The position numbers were made by a program, and so were the translations under genes. From Arthrobacter sp. NEB 688 (GTDB lineage Bacteria > Actinomycetota > Actinomycetes > Actinomycetales > Dermatophilaceae): a stretch of DNA of 64,000 nt. Of this stretch, positions 38,829 through 46,897 are shown one piece after another; position 1 is the first letter of the stretch, and each line of letters begins with the position of its first letter. The stretch lies in contig NZ_CP053707.1 of the NCBI RefSeq assembly GCF_013201035.1, forward strand, positions 2,046,001 through 2,110,000. Direction: 5' to 3'. The notes under the pieces are model-generated. The model did no database searches. It was not told the origin of the DNA and saw only the letters and a list, made by a program, of their open reading frames with translations.

Positions 38829-39572
38829 GTGAACAAGGCAGACATCGTCAAGGAGCTCGAAAAGGCCCTCGGCAGCCGCAAGCTCGCGAACGACGCGCTG
38901 GACACCGTGCTCGACACGATCGTCCGTGAGGTCACCCGGGGCGGCAAGGTCGCGATCACCGGCTTCGGCACCTTCGACCGTGCGGAGCGCGCCGCCCGCA
39001 CCGGTCGCAACCCGCACACCGGTACCTCGGTGCGCATCCCCAAGAGCAAGGCCCCCCGCTTCCGCCCGGGCACCGCGTTCAAGGACTACGTCCGCAAGCC
39101 CAGCTCGCTGCCCAAGGGCGTCACGGCGACCGGTCGTGCCGCCGCCGGCAGCACGACGGCCGTCGCTGCCGCCCCGGCCAAGAAGACCACCGCCAAGAAG
39201 ACCGCGAAGACGGCGGCGAAGAAGACGGCGACCAAGGCCGCGCCCGCGAAGACCGCCGCGAAGAAGACGGCGACCAAGGCGGCTGCCCCGGCCAAGAGCG
39301 CGGCCAAGAAGGTCGCGACGAAGGCGGCGCCGGCGAAGACCGCGGCGAAGAAGACCACGACGAAGGCGGCTGCCCCGGCGAAGACCGCGGCGAAGAAGGT
39401 CGCGACGAAGGCGGCGCCGGCGAAGACCGCGGCGAAGAAGACCACGACGAAGGCGGCTGCCCCGGCGAAGACCGCGGCCAGGAAGACCGCCACCAAGGCC
39501 GCACCCGCGAAGACCGCCGCGAAGAAGGCCCCCGCGAAGAAGGCCCCGGCCAAGAAGGCCGCGAAGCGCTGA
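38829..39572 (+). CDS. hupB: HU-family DNA-binding protein with lysine/alanine-rich tail
   Basis: A 247-residue two-part nucleoid protein starting at GTG after GGAGG. Residues 1-95 are the HU fold (MNKADIVKELEKALGSRKLA, VAITGFGTFDRAERAARTGR, with the DNA-binding arm RNPHTGTSVRIPKSKAPRF). The remaining 150 residues are a histone-H1-like tail made of repeats of the AAKKTATKAAPAKT type, ending KKAPAKKAPAKKAAKR. Such HupB/HupS/Hlp proteins compact DNA and act in stress and dormancy; the tail is often acetylated. An exact 87-base duplication (first copy from 39306, second from 39393) lies within the tail, so its length probably varies between strains. Position next to leuCD is shared with Streptomyces hupS. 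Confidence 0.93.
   Translation: MNKADIVKELEKALGSRKLANDALDTVLDTIVREVTRGGKVAITGFGTFDRAERAARTGRNPHTGTSVRIPKSKAPRFRPGTAFKDYVRKPSSLPKGVTATGRAAAGSTTAVAAAPAKKTTAKKTAKTAAKKTATKAAPAKTAAKKTATKAAAPAKSAAKKVATKAAPAKTAAKKTTTKAAAPAKTAAKKVATKAAPAKTAAKKTTTKAAAPAKTAARKTATKAAPAKTAAKKAPAKKAPAKKAAKR
39306..39479 (+). repeat. 87-bp tandem duplication inside the hupB tail
   Basis: Bases 39306-39391 are identical to 39393-39478, an offset of 87 bases (29 codons). The unit encodes KKVATKAAPAKTAAKKTTTK then AAAPAKTAA. Exact identity at synonymous positions shows it is recent or homogenised, unlike the more diverged repeats around it. Confidence 0.85.
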
Positions 39573-39597
39573 CGCCCGGGCCGGGTGGGGCCCTCCC

Positions 39598-40440
39598 TCA
39601 GTGGATGGTCTCGCCCGGCCCGATGCCGACGATCCAGGCCCGCGTCGCGACGAGGCCGTCGGCGTCGAGCTCGATGCTGACCCGCTGGCCGCTGCGCAGG
39701 TGCAGCAGGCCGCTGTCGACGAGCGCGACGACCGGCACCTCGACCTCCCGGCCGTCGTCGAGCAGCGCGCTGCCGCCCGTCTCGTCGGGGACCCGGTGGA
39801 TGGTGGCCTGCACGCCCGGCAGGGTAGCGCGCCGCAGGGCCGACTCCGTGTGCGCGCCCACCCCGAGGGCCACCGCGTCGGCGAGGGACGCGGCGTCGTC
39901 GACGTCGGTGCGCAGGCCCGGGGCGGCGACCCGGACCGTCGTCCACCCGAGCCCGGCGTGGGCCGCCGCGCTGCCGGCGCCGAAGCGGGTCGGCGCCGGG
40001 CCGTCGTCGAGGGCGAGGTCGAGCAGGGCCGTGCCGGTGCCGTCCGCGTCGGGGACGACGGCGCGCGCGACGCGACCGGTGCGCGCCAGGGTGGCCGCGA
40101 GCTCGGTGCCCGTGAGGGCCGGGTGGTCGCCGAGGAGCACGACCGCGCGCGGCGCCCCGGTCGCGCGGGCGGCCAGCACCCCGGCCCGGACGGCGGCGTC
40201 CAGGCCCGCCCCGGGGTCGGCGACGACCTGCGCCCCGGTGGCCGCCCACGCGGCGACCGACGGGTCTCCGGTCACGACGAGCACGTGCGCTCCCGGAAGG
40301 GACGCGGCCGCCGCGACGGTGTCACGGGCGAACGCGTCGGCGAGGGCCATCCGGTCCTCGAGCGGCAGCGGCAGGCGCGACTTCGCGAGCGGGCCGCCCT
40401 TGACGGGCACGACGACCACGAGGGGCGGGGTGGAGGGCAC
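39598..40440 (-). CDS. cofC: 2-phospho-L-lactate/phosphoenolpyruvate guanylyltransferase with C-terminal extension
   Basis: A 280-residue protein starting at GTG. Residues 1-209 are CofC/FbiD-like: VVVVPVKGGPLAKSRLPLP (nucleotide-binding signature), LGDHPALTGTELAATL and RFGAGSAAAHAGLGW. The enzyme activates phosphoenolpyruvate or 2-phospholactate with GTP in coenzyme F420 synthesis. Residues 210-280 (from VQATIHRVPDETGGSALLDD to GPGETIH) are not part of CofC. They look like a small beta-rich domain that in relatives I believe is a separate gene. A GTG codon stands exactly at the junction (39811-39813), so separate translation is possible. It is convergent with hupB and divergent from plsC. 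Confidence 0.8.
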   Translation of the reverse strand: MPSTPPLVVVVPVKGGPLAKSRLPLPLEDRMALADAFARDTVAAAASLPGAHVLVVTGDPSVAAWAATGAQVVADPGAGLDAAVRAGVLAARATGAPRAVVLLGDHPALTGTELAATLARTGRVARAVVPDADGTGTALLDLALDDGPAPTRFGAGSAAAHAGLGWTTVRVAAPGLRTDVDDAASLADAVALGVGAHTESALRRATLPGVQATIHRVPDETGGSALLDDGREVEVPVVALVDSGLLHLRSGQRVSIELDADGLVATRAWIVGIGPGETIH

Positions 40441-40530
40441 GTGCCGATCCTGACAGGCCGCCGTGGCGCGCTCGACATCACCTGCACCGCGGACCACAAT
40501 GCGGTGACCCCCACCCCCGGAAGGCGACTG

Positions 40531-41289
40531 GTGACCACCCCGACCGACAGCTCGCGTCCCTTCGGGTACCGGTTCGCCATCGCCGTCCTGCGGCCCCTGT
40601 TCCGCGCGCTGACGCGCCGCCGCTGGGAGGGCGTCGAGCACCTGCCGACGACGGGTGGCTGGGTGGTCTGCCCCAACCACGTCTCGCACGTCGACCCGCT
40701 GGCCTTCGCGCACTTCCTCGTCGACCAGGGTCTCTCGCCGCGCTTCCTCGGCAAGGACGAGGTCTTCCGCGTGCCCGTCGTCGGGGCGGTGCTGCGCTCG
40801 GCCGACCAGATCCCGGTGCACCGCGAGTCGGGCAGCGCCGTCGACGCCTACCGCGCGGCGGTCGCCGCGGTCCGCGCGGGCAAGTGCGTCGCCATCTACC
40901 CGGAGGGGACGCTGACCCGCGACCCCGACCTGTGGCCGATGCGCGGCAAGACCGGTGCGGCCCGTGTCGCGCTCGAGACCCGGTGCCCCGTCGTGCCCGT
41001 CGCGGTCTGGGGCCCCCAGGAGATGCTCGCGCCGTACGCGAAGGTGCCCCACCTCGTGCCGCGGCCCGTCATGCGCGTGCGCGCCGGCCGGCCCGTCGAC
41101 CTCGAGGACCTGCACGGGCTCCCCGTGACGGCCGAGGTGCTCGCCGAGGCGACCGACCGCATCATGGCGGCGATCACCGCCGAGCTCGAGGTGCTGCGCG
41201 GCGAGGGCGCCCCCACCGAACGCTTCGACCCCCGTCGCGCCCGCGTCACCCCGACCGGCCGACCCCGACCGATCGAGGAGGCGTCATGA
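40531..41289 (+). CDS. plsC: 1-acyl-sn-glycerol-3-phosphate acyltransferase
   Basis: A 252-residue PlsC-family enzyme that acylates lysophosphatidate to phosphatidate in phospholipid synthesis. The catalytic motif is VVCPNHVSHVDPLAFAHFL (N-H-x4-D near residue 42) and the substrate motif IYPEGTLTRDPDLWPMRGKT. A hydrophobic N-terminal segment (FAIAVLRPLFRALT) can associate with the membrane. GTG 40531 is chosen over 40504 because CGGAAGG lies six bases before it. It overlaps gpsA by ATGA, so two steps of glycerolipid synthesis are coupled. Confidence 0.9.
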   Translation: MTTPTDSSRPFGYRFAIAVLRPLFRALTRRRWEGVEHLPTTGGWVVCPNHVSHVDPLAFAHFLVDQGLSPRFLGKDEVFRVPVVGAVLRSADQIPVHRESGSAVDAYRAAVAAVRAGKCVAIYPEGTLTRDPDLWPMRGKTGAARVALETRCPVVPVAVWGPQEMLAPYAKVPHLVPRPVMRVRAGRPVDLEDLHGLPVTAEVLAEATDRIMAAITAELEVLRGEGAPTERFDPRRARVTPTGRPRPIEEAS

Positions 41290-42284
41290 GCCGAGCGGCC
41301 GTCTACGGCACCGGGAGCTGGGGGACGGCCTTCGCCGCCGTCCTCGCCGACGCCGGCACCCCCGTCACGATGTGGGGGCGCCGGGCGGAGGTCGTCGAGC
41401 AGGTCAACGCCGGCGTCAACCGCGACTACCTCCCCGAGCTGCGCCTGCCCGGCACGGTGCGGGCCACGACCGACCCCGCCGAGGCCGCCGAGGGCGCCGA
41501 CGTCGTGGTGCTCGCCGTGCCCTCGCAGACGCTGCGCGACAACCTCACCGCCTGGGGCGGGGTGCTCCCCGGCGACGCCGCGGTCGTCTCGCTCATGAAG
41601 GGCGTCGAGCTCGGCACGACCCGCCGCATGTCGGAGGTCATCGCCGAGGTCGGGGGCGTCGACCCCGACCGCGTCGTCGTCGTCTCCGGGCCCAACCTCG
41701 CGCGCGAGATCGCGGCCAAGCAGCCGGCGGCCTCGGTCGTCGCGAGCCGCAGCGAGGCGATGGCCGAGCGGGTCGCCGCCGCCTGCGCCGCACCGTACTT
41801 CCGCCCGTACACCGGCACAGACGTCGTCGGCACCGAGATCGCCGGTGCGGTGAAGAACGTCATCGCGCTAGCCGTCGGGATGGCCGAGGGCCTCGGGATG
41901 GGCGACAACTCGAAGGCGTCGATCATCACCCGGGGCCTGGCCGAGACGATGCGTCTGGGCACCGCGCTCGGGGGCGAGTCCGTGACCTTCGCGGGGCTCG
42001 CCGGGGTCGGCGACCTCATCGCCACGTGCATGTCGCCGCTCTCGCGCAACCACTCCTTCGGCGTGCGTCTCGGTCAGGGGATGGCCGTCGACGAGGTCGT
42101 CGCCGTGACGCGGCAGACCGCCGAGGGCGTCAAGTCGTGCACGTCCATCCTCGAGCTGGCCGGCGCCCACGGCGTCGACGTGCCGATCATCGAGCAGGTC
42201 GACGCGATGATCCGCCACGGGCGCACCGCCCAGGAGGTCGTGGCCGCTCTCCTGTCGCGGCCCCGCAAGGCCGAGACCGCCTGA
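41286..42284 (+). CDS. gpsA: Glycerol-3-phosphate dehydrogenase [NAD(P)+]
   Basis: A 332-residue enzyme that reduces dihydroxyacetone phosphate to sn-glycerol-3-phosphate, the backbone of phospholipids. NAD(P) motif: AVYGTGSWGTAFAAVLADAG (residues 5-24). The catalytic lysine lies in VGTEIAGAVKNVIALAVGMA. GDNSKASIITRGLAETMRLG and AGVGDLIATCMSPLSRNHSF are signature stretches. The ATG overlaps the plsC stop codon (ATGA). The gene pair fits the pathway, since GpsA makes the substrate that acyltransferases use. It converges on the PLP-enzyme gene 21 bases later. Confidence 0.96.
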   Translation: MSRAAVYGTGSWGTAFAAVLADAGTPVTMWGRRAEVVEQVNAGVNRDYLPELRLPGTVRATTDPAEAAEGADVVVLAVPSQTLRDNLTAWGGVLPGDAAVVSLMKGVELGTTRRMSEVIAEVGGVDPDRVVVVSGPNLAREIAAKQPAASVVASRSEAMAERVAAACAAPYFRPYTGTDVVGTEIAGAVKNVIALAVGMAEGLGMGDNSKASIITRGLAETMRLGTALGGESVTFAGLAGVGDLIATCMSPLSRNHSFGVRLGQGMAVDEVVAVTRQTAEGVKSCTSILELAGAHGVDVPIIEQVDAMIRHGRTAQEVVAALLSRPRKAETA

Positions 42285-42305
42285 GCCGCAGCGGGTCCGG
42301 CGGGC

Positions 42306-43412
42306 TCAGCCCGCGGCGTGCTCCAGCGCGGCCGAGAGGTCGCGCCACAGGTCCTCGACGTCCTCGACCCCGACGGAGAGGCGCAGCAGCTCGTCCGGCA
42401 CCTTGAGCGGCTCGTCGGGCTGGCGCTTGCGCCGCTCCAGGAGGCTCTCGACGCCGCCGAGGCTCGTCGCGTGCACCCAGAGGCGGGTCGCGGCCGACAC
42501 GCGCTCGGCGCCCTCGGCCCCGCCGACGACCTCGATGCTGACGATCGCCCCGAGGCCGGGGTAGCGCACGCGGGTGACGGCCGGGTGGCCCTCGAGCCGG
42601 GTGGCGAGCTCGACGGCGGAGGCGCAGGCCCGCTCCAGGCGCAGGTGCAGCGTGCGCATCCCGCGCAGCGCGAGCCAGGACTCCATCGGCCCGGCGATGG
42701 CGCCGCGCAGCCGCCGGTGCCGGTGCAGCCGGTCGTGCAGCGCGCGGCCGGCCTCGGTCGGCGCCGTGACGACCGCGCCGAGCAGCACGTCGCTGTGCCC
42801 GGCGAGATACTTCGTCACCGAGTGCACGACGACGTCGGCGCCCTGATCGAGCGGCCGCTGGAGCAGCGGGGTCGCGAAGGTGTTGTCGACGACCGTCAGC
42901 ACCCCGCGCTCGCGGGCCGCCGCGGCCAGGGTGGGGACGTCGGCGACCTCGAGGAGGGGGTTGGTGGGGGACTCGAGCCACAGCAGGTCGGCGCCGTCGA
43001 GCGCGGCGACGACGGCGGCGGTGTCGGTGAGGTCGACCCGGCGCACGGTCGCGGCGCCCTCGGCCTCGAGGTCGCCGACGGTCGCCATCACGCCGTTGTA
43101 GGCGGCGTCCGGCACGACGACGGTGCCGCCGTGGGGCAGGAGCGCGAAGGCGGCGGAGACGGCGGCCATCCCGGAGGCGAGGACGAGGGCGTCGCCGCCC
43201 TCGAGCGAGCCGAGGGCCTCCTCCAGGGCCGACCACGTCGGGTTGCCGCCGCGGCCGTAGCTGACCGGCCCGTCCGCGTGGTAGGTCGAGGTGAGCACGA
43301 GCGGCGCGCCGACCTGCGCTCCGGGGGAGGCCGGCTCGCGCCCGAGGGCGACGAGCCGGGTGGCGGGGGCGAGGGGCTCGGGCGAGGTGGGGCGCTCGGT
43401 CACGAGGGCCAC
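42306..43412 (-). CDS. Cys/Met metabolism PLP-dependent enzyme (cystathionine gamma-synthase/lyase-like)
   Basis: A 368-residue fold-type I PLP enzyme. PLP lysine is K201 in VVVHSVTKYLAGHSDVLLG. YGRGGNPTWSALEEALGSLE is the substrate/cofactor loop, LASGMAAVSAAFALLPHGG binds phosphate, and LWLESPTNPLLEVADVP carries the conserved Asp/Asn region. The C-terminal lobe has a shortened loop (HATSLGGVESLLERRKRQPD) compared with MetB. It could be cystathionine gamma-synthase, gamma-lyase or methionine gamma-lyase. In many actinobacteria a gene of this type sits between gpsA and ddl. It is divergent from ddl by 26 bases. Confidence 0.85.
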   Translation of the reverse strand: MALVTERPTSPEPLAPATRLVALGREPASPGAQVGAPLVLTSTYHADGPVSYGRGGNPTWSALEEALGSLEGGDALVLASGMAAVSAAFALLPHGGTVVVPDAAYNGVMATVGDLEAEGAATVRRVDLTDTAAVVAALDGADLLWLESPTNPLLEVADVPTLAAAARERGVLTVVDNTFATPLLQRPLDQGADVVVHSVTKYLAGHSDVLLGAVVTAPTEAGRALHDRLHRHRRLRGAIAGPMESWLALRGMRTLHLRLERACASAVELATRLEGHPAVTRVRYPGLGAIVSIEVVGGAEGAERVSAATRLWVHATSLGGVESLLERRKRQPDEPLKVPDELLRLSVGVEDVEDLWRDLSAALEHAAG

Positions 43413-43438
43413 CCTAGGGGCGGCTAGAGTCGCGTGCG

Positions 43439-44560
43439 ATGACCGACCGCCCAGCCGACAAGATCCGCGTCGCCCTCGTCTTCGGGGGCCGCTCGTCCGA
43501 GCACGCCGTCTCGTGCGCGACCGCCGCGAGCGTCCTCGAGGCGCTCGACCGCGACCGCTACGACGTCGTGCCGGTCGGCATCGCCAAGGACGGGCACTGG
43601 GTGCTCGCCGCGGACGACCCCGAGCCGCTGCGCCTCGCGCCGGGCCACGAGCCCCGGGTCGACGGCGGGTCGGCGAGCGTCATCGTCCCGACCTCGGCCA
43701 CCGACCGCACCCTCGTCGTCCACGAGGCCGGGCAGGCGCCGCGCACGCTCGGCGAGGTCGACGTCGTCTTCCCCCTGCTGCACGGCCCCTTCGGCGAGGA
43801 CGGCACCATCCAGGGCCTGCTCGACCTCGCCGACGTCCGCTACGTCGGCTCGGGGGTCACCGCCTCGGCCGTCATGATGGACAAGGCGATGATGAAGACC
43901 GTCCTCGCCGCGGCCGGCCTGCCGATCGGCCCCTACGTCGTCATCACCGACCGCGACTGGCGGCGCGACCCCGCGGCCGCGATGGACGCCGTCGGCGCGC
44001 TGACCTTCCCCGTCTTCGTCAAGCCGGCCCGCGCCGGGTCGAGCATGGGCATCAGCAAGGTCGCCTCGATGGACGCGCTCGAGGCCGCGATCGAGGTCGC
44101 CCGCGAGCACGACCCCAAGGTCGTCGTCGAGCAGGGCATCGTCGGGCGCGAGATCGAGTGCGGCGTCCTCGAGGGCCACGGCACCGACGACCCGCGCACG
44201 AGCGAGCTCGGCGAGTGCGTCGTCGTCCAGAACCACGACTTCTACGACTTCGAGGCCAAGTACCTCGCCGCCGACGACGTGCGCCTCGAGGCGCCGGCCG
44301 ACGTGCCGACCCAGGCCGCCGCCGAGATCCGCTCGATGGCCGCCCGCGCCTTCGAGGCCGCCGGCTGCGAGGGGCTCGCGCGCGTCGACTTCTTCCTCAC
44401 CGACGCCGGCGAGGTCGTCCTCAACGAGGTCAACACGATGCCCGGCTTCACGCCGAGCTCGATGTACCCGCGGATGTGGGCGGCCAGCGGCGTCAGCTAC
44501 CCCGAGCTCATCGACGAGCTCGTCGCGCTCGCGCTCGAGCGCCGCACCGGCCTGCGCTGA
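43439..44560 (+). CDS. ddl: D-alanine-D-alanine ligase
   Basis: A 373-residue ATP-grasp enzyme that joins two D-alanines for peptidoglycan. N-terminal VALVFGGRSSEHAVSCATAA (residues 11-30) is the first Ddl signature. LLHGPFGEDGTIQGLLDLAD near 115 and the ATP-grasp lysines in FPVFVKPARAGSSMGISKVA follow. ARVDFFLTDAGEVVLNEVNT and MPGFTPSSMYPRMWAASGVS hold the metal-binding and omega-loop residues. Tyr/Phe at the specificity position is not resolved by eye, but the motif set fits D-Ala-D-Ala. TAGAGT lies eight bases before the ATG (leaderless). The terminal DUF3515 gene converges on it. Confidence 0.95.
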   Translation: MTDRPADKIRVALVFGGRSSEHAVSCATAASVLEALDRDRYDVVPVGIAKDGHWVLAADDPEPLRLAPGHEPRVDGGSASVIVPTSATDRTLVVHEAGQAPRTLGEVDVVFPLLHGPFGEDGTIQGLLDLADVRYVGSGVTASAVMMDKAMMKTVLAAAGLPIGPYVVITDRDWRRDPAAAMDAVGALTFPVFVKPARAGSSMGISKVASMDALEAAIEVAREHDPKVVVEQGIVGREIECGVLEGHGTDDPRTSELGECVVVQNHDFYDFEAKYLAADDVRLEAPADVPTQAAAEIRSMAARAFEAAGCEGLARVDFFLTDAGEVVLNEVNTMPGFTPSSMYPRMWAASGVSYPELIDELVALALERRTGLR

Positions 44561-44590
44561 GGCGCGGCGGACCGGCCCGCGTCAGAGGCG

Positions 44591-45028
44591 TCAGCGGCAG
44601 CGGAGGTCGTTGCGCGGCAGGGCCTGCGCGACCTCGTCGAACGCCGGCAGCAGCAGCGGCGCGGGGTCGTACGCCGACGGCACGAGCACCTCGAGCGCGG
44701 GGTCGGTGCCGAACGTCGTGAAGCGGGTGCCGTCGGTGAGCTCCGACGGGATCCAGCCGACGCCGTCGACCTCGATGCACTCGGTCTCGGTCGGGGCGAG
44801 CGCACCGACGCCGCAGCGCGCCACGATCGCCGGGTCGCCCCAGGCGGCCACCGCGCCCCCGGCGGGGTCGGTGTCGCGGCGCTCCTGGCCGCCGACGGTC
44901 GCGGGCCAGCGCGGGTCGCCGCACCCCGCGGCGCCCCCGGGCACGCTCACCTCGACGGCGGAGGAGCACCCGCACAGCAGGACGGCGGCAGCGCCGAGCG
45001 CTGCCGCCGTCCGACGGGTCCGGGCCAC
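44591..45028 (-). CDS. DUF3515-family lipoprotein
   Basis: A 145-residue protein starting at GTG. Signal peptide RTRRTAAALGAAAVLLCGCS has the lipobox LLCGC/LCGCS. The mature domain contains CGDPRWPATVGGQERRDTDP, WGDPAIVARCGVGALAPTET and CIEVDGVGWIP, the landmarks of DUF3515, an actinobacterial family next to thiL and ddl in many genomes. Four cysteines after the lipobox may form disulfides outside the cell. Function unknown. It follows the Lrp-domain gene by only two bases, so they are co-transcribed. Confidence 0.75.
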   Translation of the reverse strand: MARTRRTAAALGAAAVLLCGCSSAVEVSVPGGAAGCGDPRWPATVGGQERRDTDPAGGAVAAWGDPAIVARCGVGALAPTETECIEVDGVGWIPSELTDGTRFTTFGTDPALEVLVPSAYDPAPLLLPAFDEVAQALPRNDLRCR

Positions 45029-45030
45029 GC

Positions 45031-45264
45031 TCAGACGTGGACCACGGTGCACGTCAGGGTGCGGGTGATGCCCTCGGTGTCCTGGATGCGGGAGATGACC
45101 AGCTTGCCCAGCTCGTCGACGGTCGCGGCCTCCACCCGGGCGATGACGTCGTAGGGGCCGGTGACGTCCTCGGCGAGGACGACGCCGTCGATGCCGGCGA
45201 TCGTCTCGGCGACGGACGCGGCGCGCCCGACGTCGGTCTGGATCAGGATGTAGGCCTGGACCAC
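45031..45264 (-). CDS. Stand-alone Lrp/AsnC ligand-binding (RAM) domain protein
   Basis: A 77-residue protein consisting only of the alpha/beta RAM (SAM/amino-acid-sensing) domain: QAYILIQTDVGRAASVAETI, GPYDVIARVEAATVDELGKL and ISRIQDTEGITRTLTCTVVH. No helix-turn-helix is present, so it cannot bind DNA alone; such proteins form rings and can bind amino acids or modulate full-length Lrp proteins. It is divergent from thiL and upstream of the DUF3515 gene, an arrangement conserved in actinobacteria. Confidence 0.85.
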   Translation of the reverse strand: MVQAYILIQTDVGRAASVAETIAGIDGVVLAEDVTGPYDVIARVEAATVDELGKLVISRIQDTEGITRTLTCTVVHV

Positions 45265-45395
45265 TGAACTCCACCTTGTCGTCGGTCGGCGGGGCCGGTG
45301 CGGCCCCGCACGTGGTGCCCACCGGGTCCGGCGGGGCTCGACGCAGACGCTACCGTGCCCGTGGACCGGACGTCACCGCAGGGAGGGAGCACGGA

Positions 45396-46403
45396 GTGGA
45401 GCGGCTGCGCGACCTCGACGAGGCCGAGCTCCTCGCGCGGGTCTTCCCCCTCTACGCGGCCGCCGTCGCGGCCGACGAGTCCGCCGTCCCGGTCGGTCCG
45501 GGCGACGACGCCGCGGTCCTCGCCGCCCCCTCCGGCGCGGTCGTCGCGACGACCGACGGGATGGTCCGCGGCCGCGACTGGCGCGACGACTGGTCCGGCG
45601 CGCACGACGTGGGCGTCAAGGTCACCGTGCAGAACCTCGCCGACGTCGCGGCGATGGGCGCGGTCCCCACCGGTCTGCTCGTCTCGCTCGTGGCCGACCC
45701 CGGGACGCCGGTCGACTGGGTGCTCGGGCTCGCCGCGGGCATCGCCTCGGTCTCGCGGGAGTCCGGCGCGCCCGTCGTCGGCGGCGACCTGTCCTCCGGC
45801 CCGGCCGGGGTCGTCACGGTCACCCTCACCGCGCTCGGCGACCTGCGCGGCCGGCGGCCGGTCCTGCGCTCGGGGGCGCGGGCCGGTGACGTCGTCGCCG
45901 TCTGCGGCACGCTCGGGACCTCCGGCGGCGGGCTCGCGCTGTACCTGTCCGGCCGCACCACGGGGGGCGGACCGGACGCCGAGCTGCTGCGGGCGGCCCA
46001 CCGGGCGCCGCGGCCGCCGTGGGAGTCCGGGCCGGTCGCGGCCGACGCCGGGGCGCACGCCCTCGTCGACGTCTCGGACGGGCTCGTCACCGACCTCGGC
46101 CGGGTGGCCCGGGCGAGCGGGGTGGGCATCGACCTGTCGGGGGAGGTGCTGAGGGCGCGCCACGCGTCCGGGGCGCTCGAGCGCTGCCTCGGCGCCGAGG
46201 AGGCGCTGCGCCAGGTGCTCGGCGGCGGCGAGGAGCACTCGCTCGCGGCGTGCTTCCCCGCGTCGGTCGACCTCGCGGCGCTGCCCGGCGCCCCGTGGGT
46301 CGCCGTCGGGCAGGTCGGCGAGCCGGGGCCGCAGGGTCCGGTCGTCACGCTCGACGGGGTCGTGCCGGACGTGCGCGGCTGGGACCACTTCGCCGGCGCC
46401 TGA
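45396..46403 (+). CDS. thiL: Thiamine-monophosphate kinase
   Basis: A 335-residue enzyme that phosphorylates thiamine monophosphate to the active diphosphate. The N-terminal VGPGDDAAVLAAPSGAVVAT binds Mg-ATP. TTDGMVRGRDWRDDWSGAHD, DVGVKVTVQNLADVAAMGAV and VDVSDGLVTDLGRVARASGV are further AIR-synthase-fold signatures, and GGGEEHSLAACFPAS is near the C-terminus. GTG 45396 with GGGAGGGAGC upstream gives the standard N-terminus. Translation from further upstream would run through low-complexity leader sequence. It is divergent from the Lrp-domain gene and ends at a strong terminator. Confidence 0.92.
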   Translation: MERLRDLDEAELLARVFPLYAAAVAADESAVPVGPGDDAAVLAAPSGAVVATTDGMVRGRDWRDDWSGAHDVGVKVTVQNLADVAAMGAVPTGLLVSLVADPGTPVDWVLGLAAGIASVSRESGAPVVGGDLSSGPAGVVTVTLTALGDLRGRRPVLRSGARAGDVVAVCGTLGTSGGGLALYLSGRTTGGGPDAELLRAAHRAPRPPWESGPVAADAGAHALVDVSDGLVTDLGRVARASGVGIDLSGEVLRARHASGALERCLGAEEALRQVLGGGEEHSLAACFPASVDLAALPGAPWVAVGQVGEPGPQGPVVTLDGVVPDVRGWDHFAGA

Positions 46404-46495
46404 CCCGGCCCCTTCTCCGGGCGACCTGCGCGGGTCCGCGTGCGACCGCACCCGGACCCCCGCATCTCGCGGGGAGAAAAGGAGGGAGCACACGC

Positions 46496-46532
46496 GGAAC
46501 GGGCGGCCTCCGTGAGGGAGGCCGCCCGTTCC
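46496..46532. terminator. Bidirectional terminator between thiL and rpmB
   Basis: GGAACGGGCGGCCTCC (46496-46511) and GGAGGCCGCCCGTTCC (46517-46532) form a perfect 16-bp stem with a 5-base loop. For rpmB (minus strand) it is followed by a pyrimidine-rich TCCTTTTCTCC. It ends 22 bases before the rpmB stop codon region. Confidence 0.75.
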
Positions 46533-46554
46533 GGGGTACGTCAGAGGAGGGAGG

Positions 46555-46749
46555 TCAGCGCTTGACCTTGCCCGCCTTGAGGCACGAGGTGCAGACGTTG
46601 AGCCGCTTCGGGGTCACACCGGCCTCGCCCACCATCGCCTTGACGCGCTGGATGTTGGGGTTCCAACGGCGCTTCGTGCGGCGGTGCGAGTGCGAGATGT
46701 TGTGCCCGAAACCGGGGCCCTTGCCGCAGACGTCGCAGTTGGCAGCCAC
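46555..46749 (-). CDS. rpmB: 50S ribosomal protein L28, zinc-ribbon type
   Basis: A 64-residue L28 starting at [58 protein letters not shown]. Both CxxC pairs are present (C5/C8 and C54/C57 approximately), so it is the zinc-binding C+ form rather than the zinc-free paralogue made under zinc limitation. It stands alone, divergent from the DAK2-domain gene, as in many actinobacteria. GGAGATCTCC-type ribosome site precedes the start. Confidence 0.95.
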   Translation of the reverse strand: MAANCDVCGKGPGFGHNISHSHRRTKRRWNPNIQRVKAMVGEAGVTPKRLNVCTSCLKAGKVKR

Positions 46750-46897
46750 GGGAGATCTCCTGATGCAGTAACGGTCATGTGGTCTTCGGGGCGCAGCGCA
46801 CGAGTGCACGCGCAACCGGACAAGAGTAGCCGAGGGCGACCGGCCCGACCAAAACGGCTCCGGCGGGGGCGACGGACGGCCCCGATACGCTGACATC

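Noticed and set aside
39180-39572. Possible CRISPR-like direct repeats
   Set aside because: The repeats are in frame and encode the Lys/Ala tail of hupB; there are no spacers of constant length.
45265-45395. TPP riboswitch before thiL
   Set aside because: No TPP-box-like conserved sequence or extended structure is visible in the short divergent gap.
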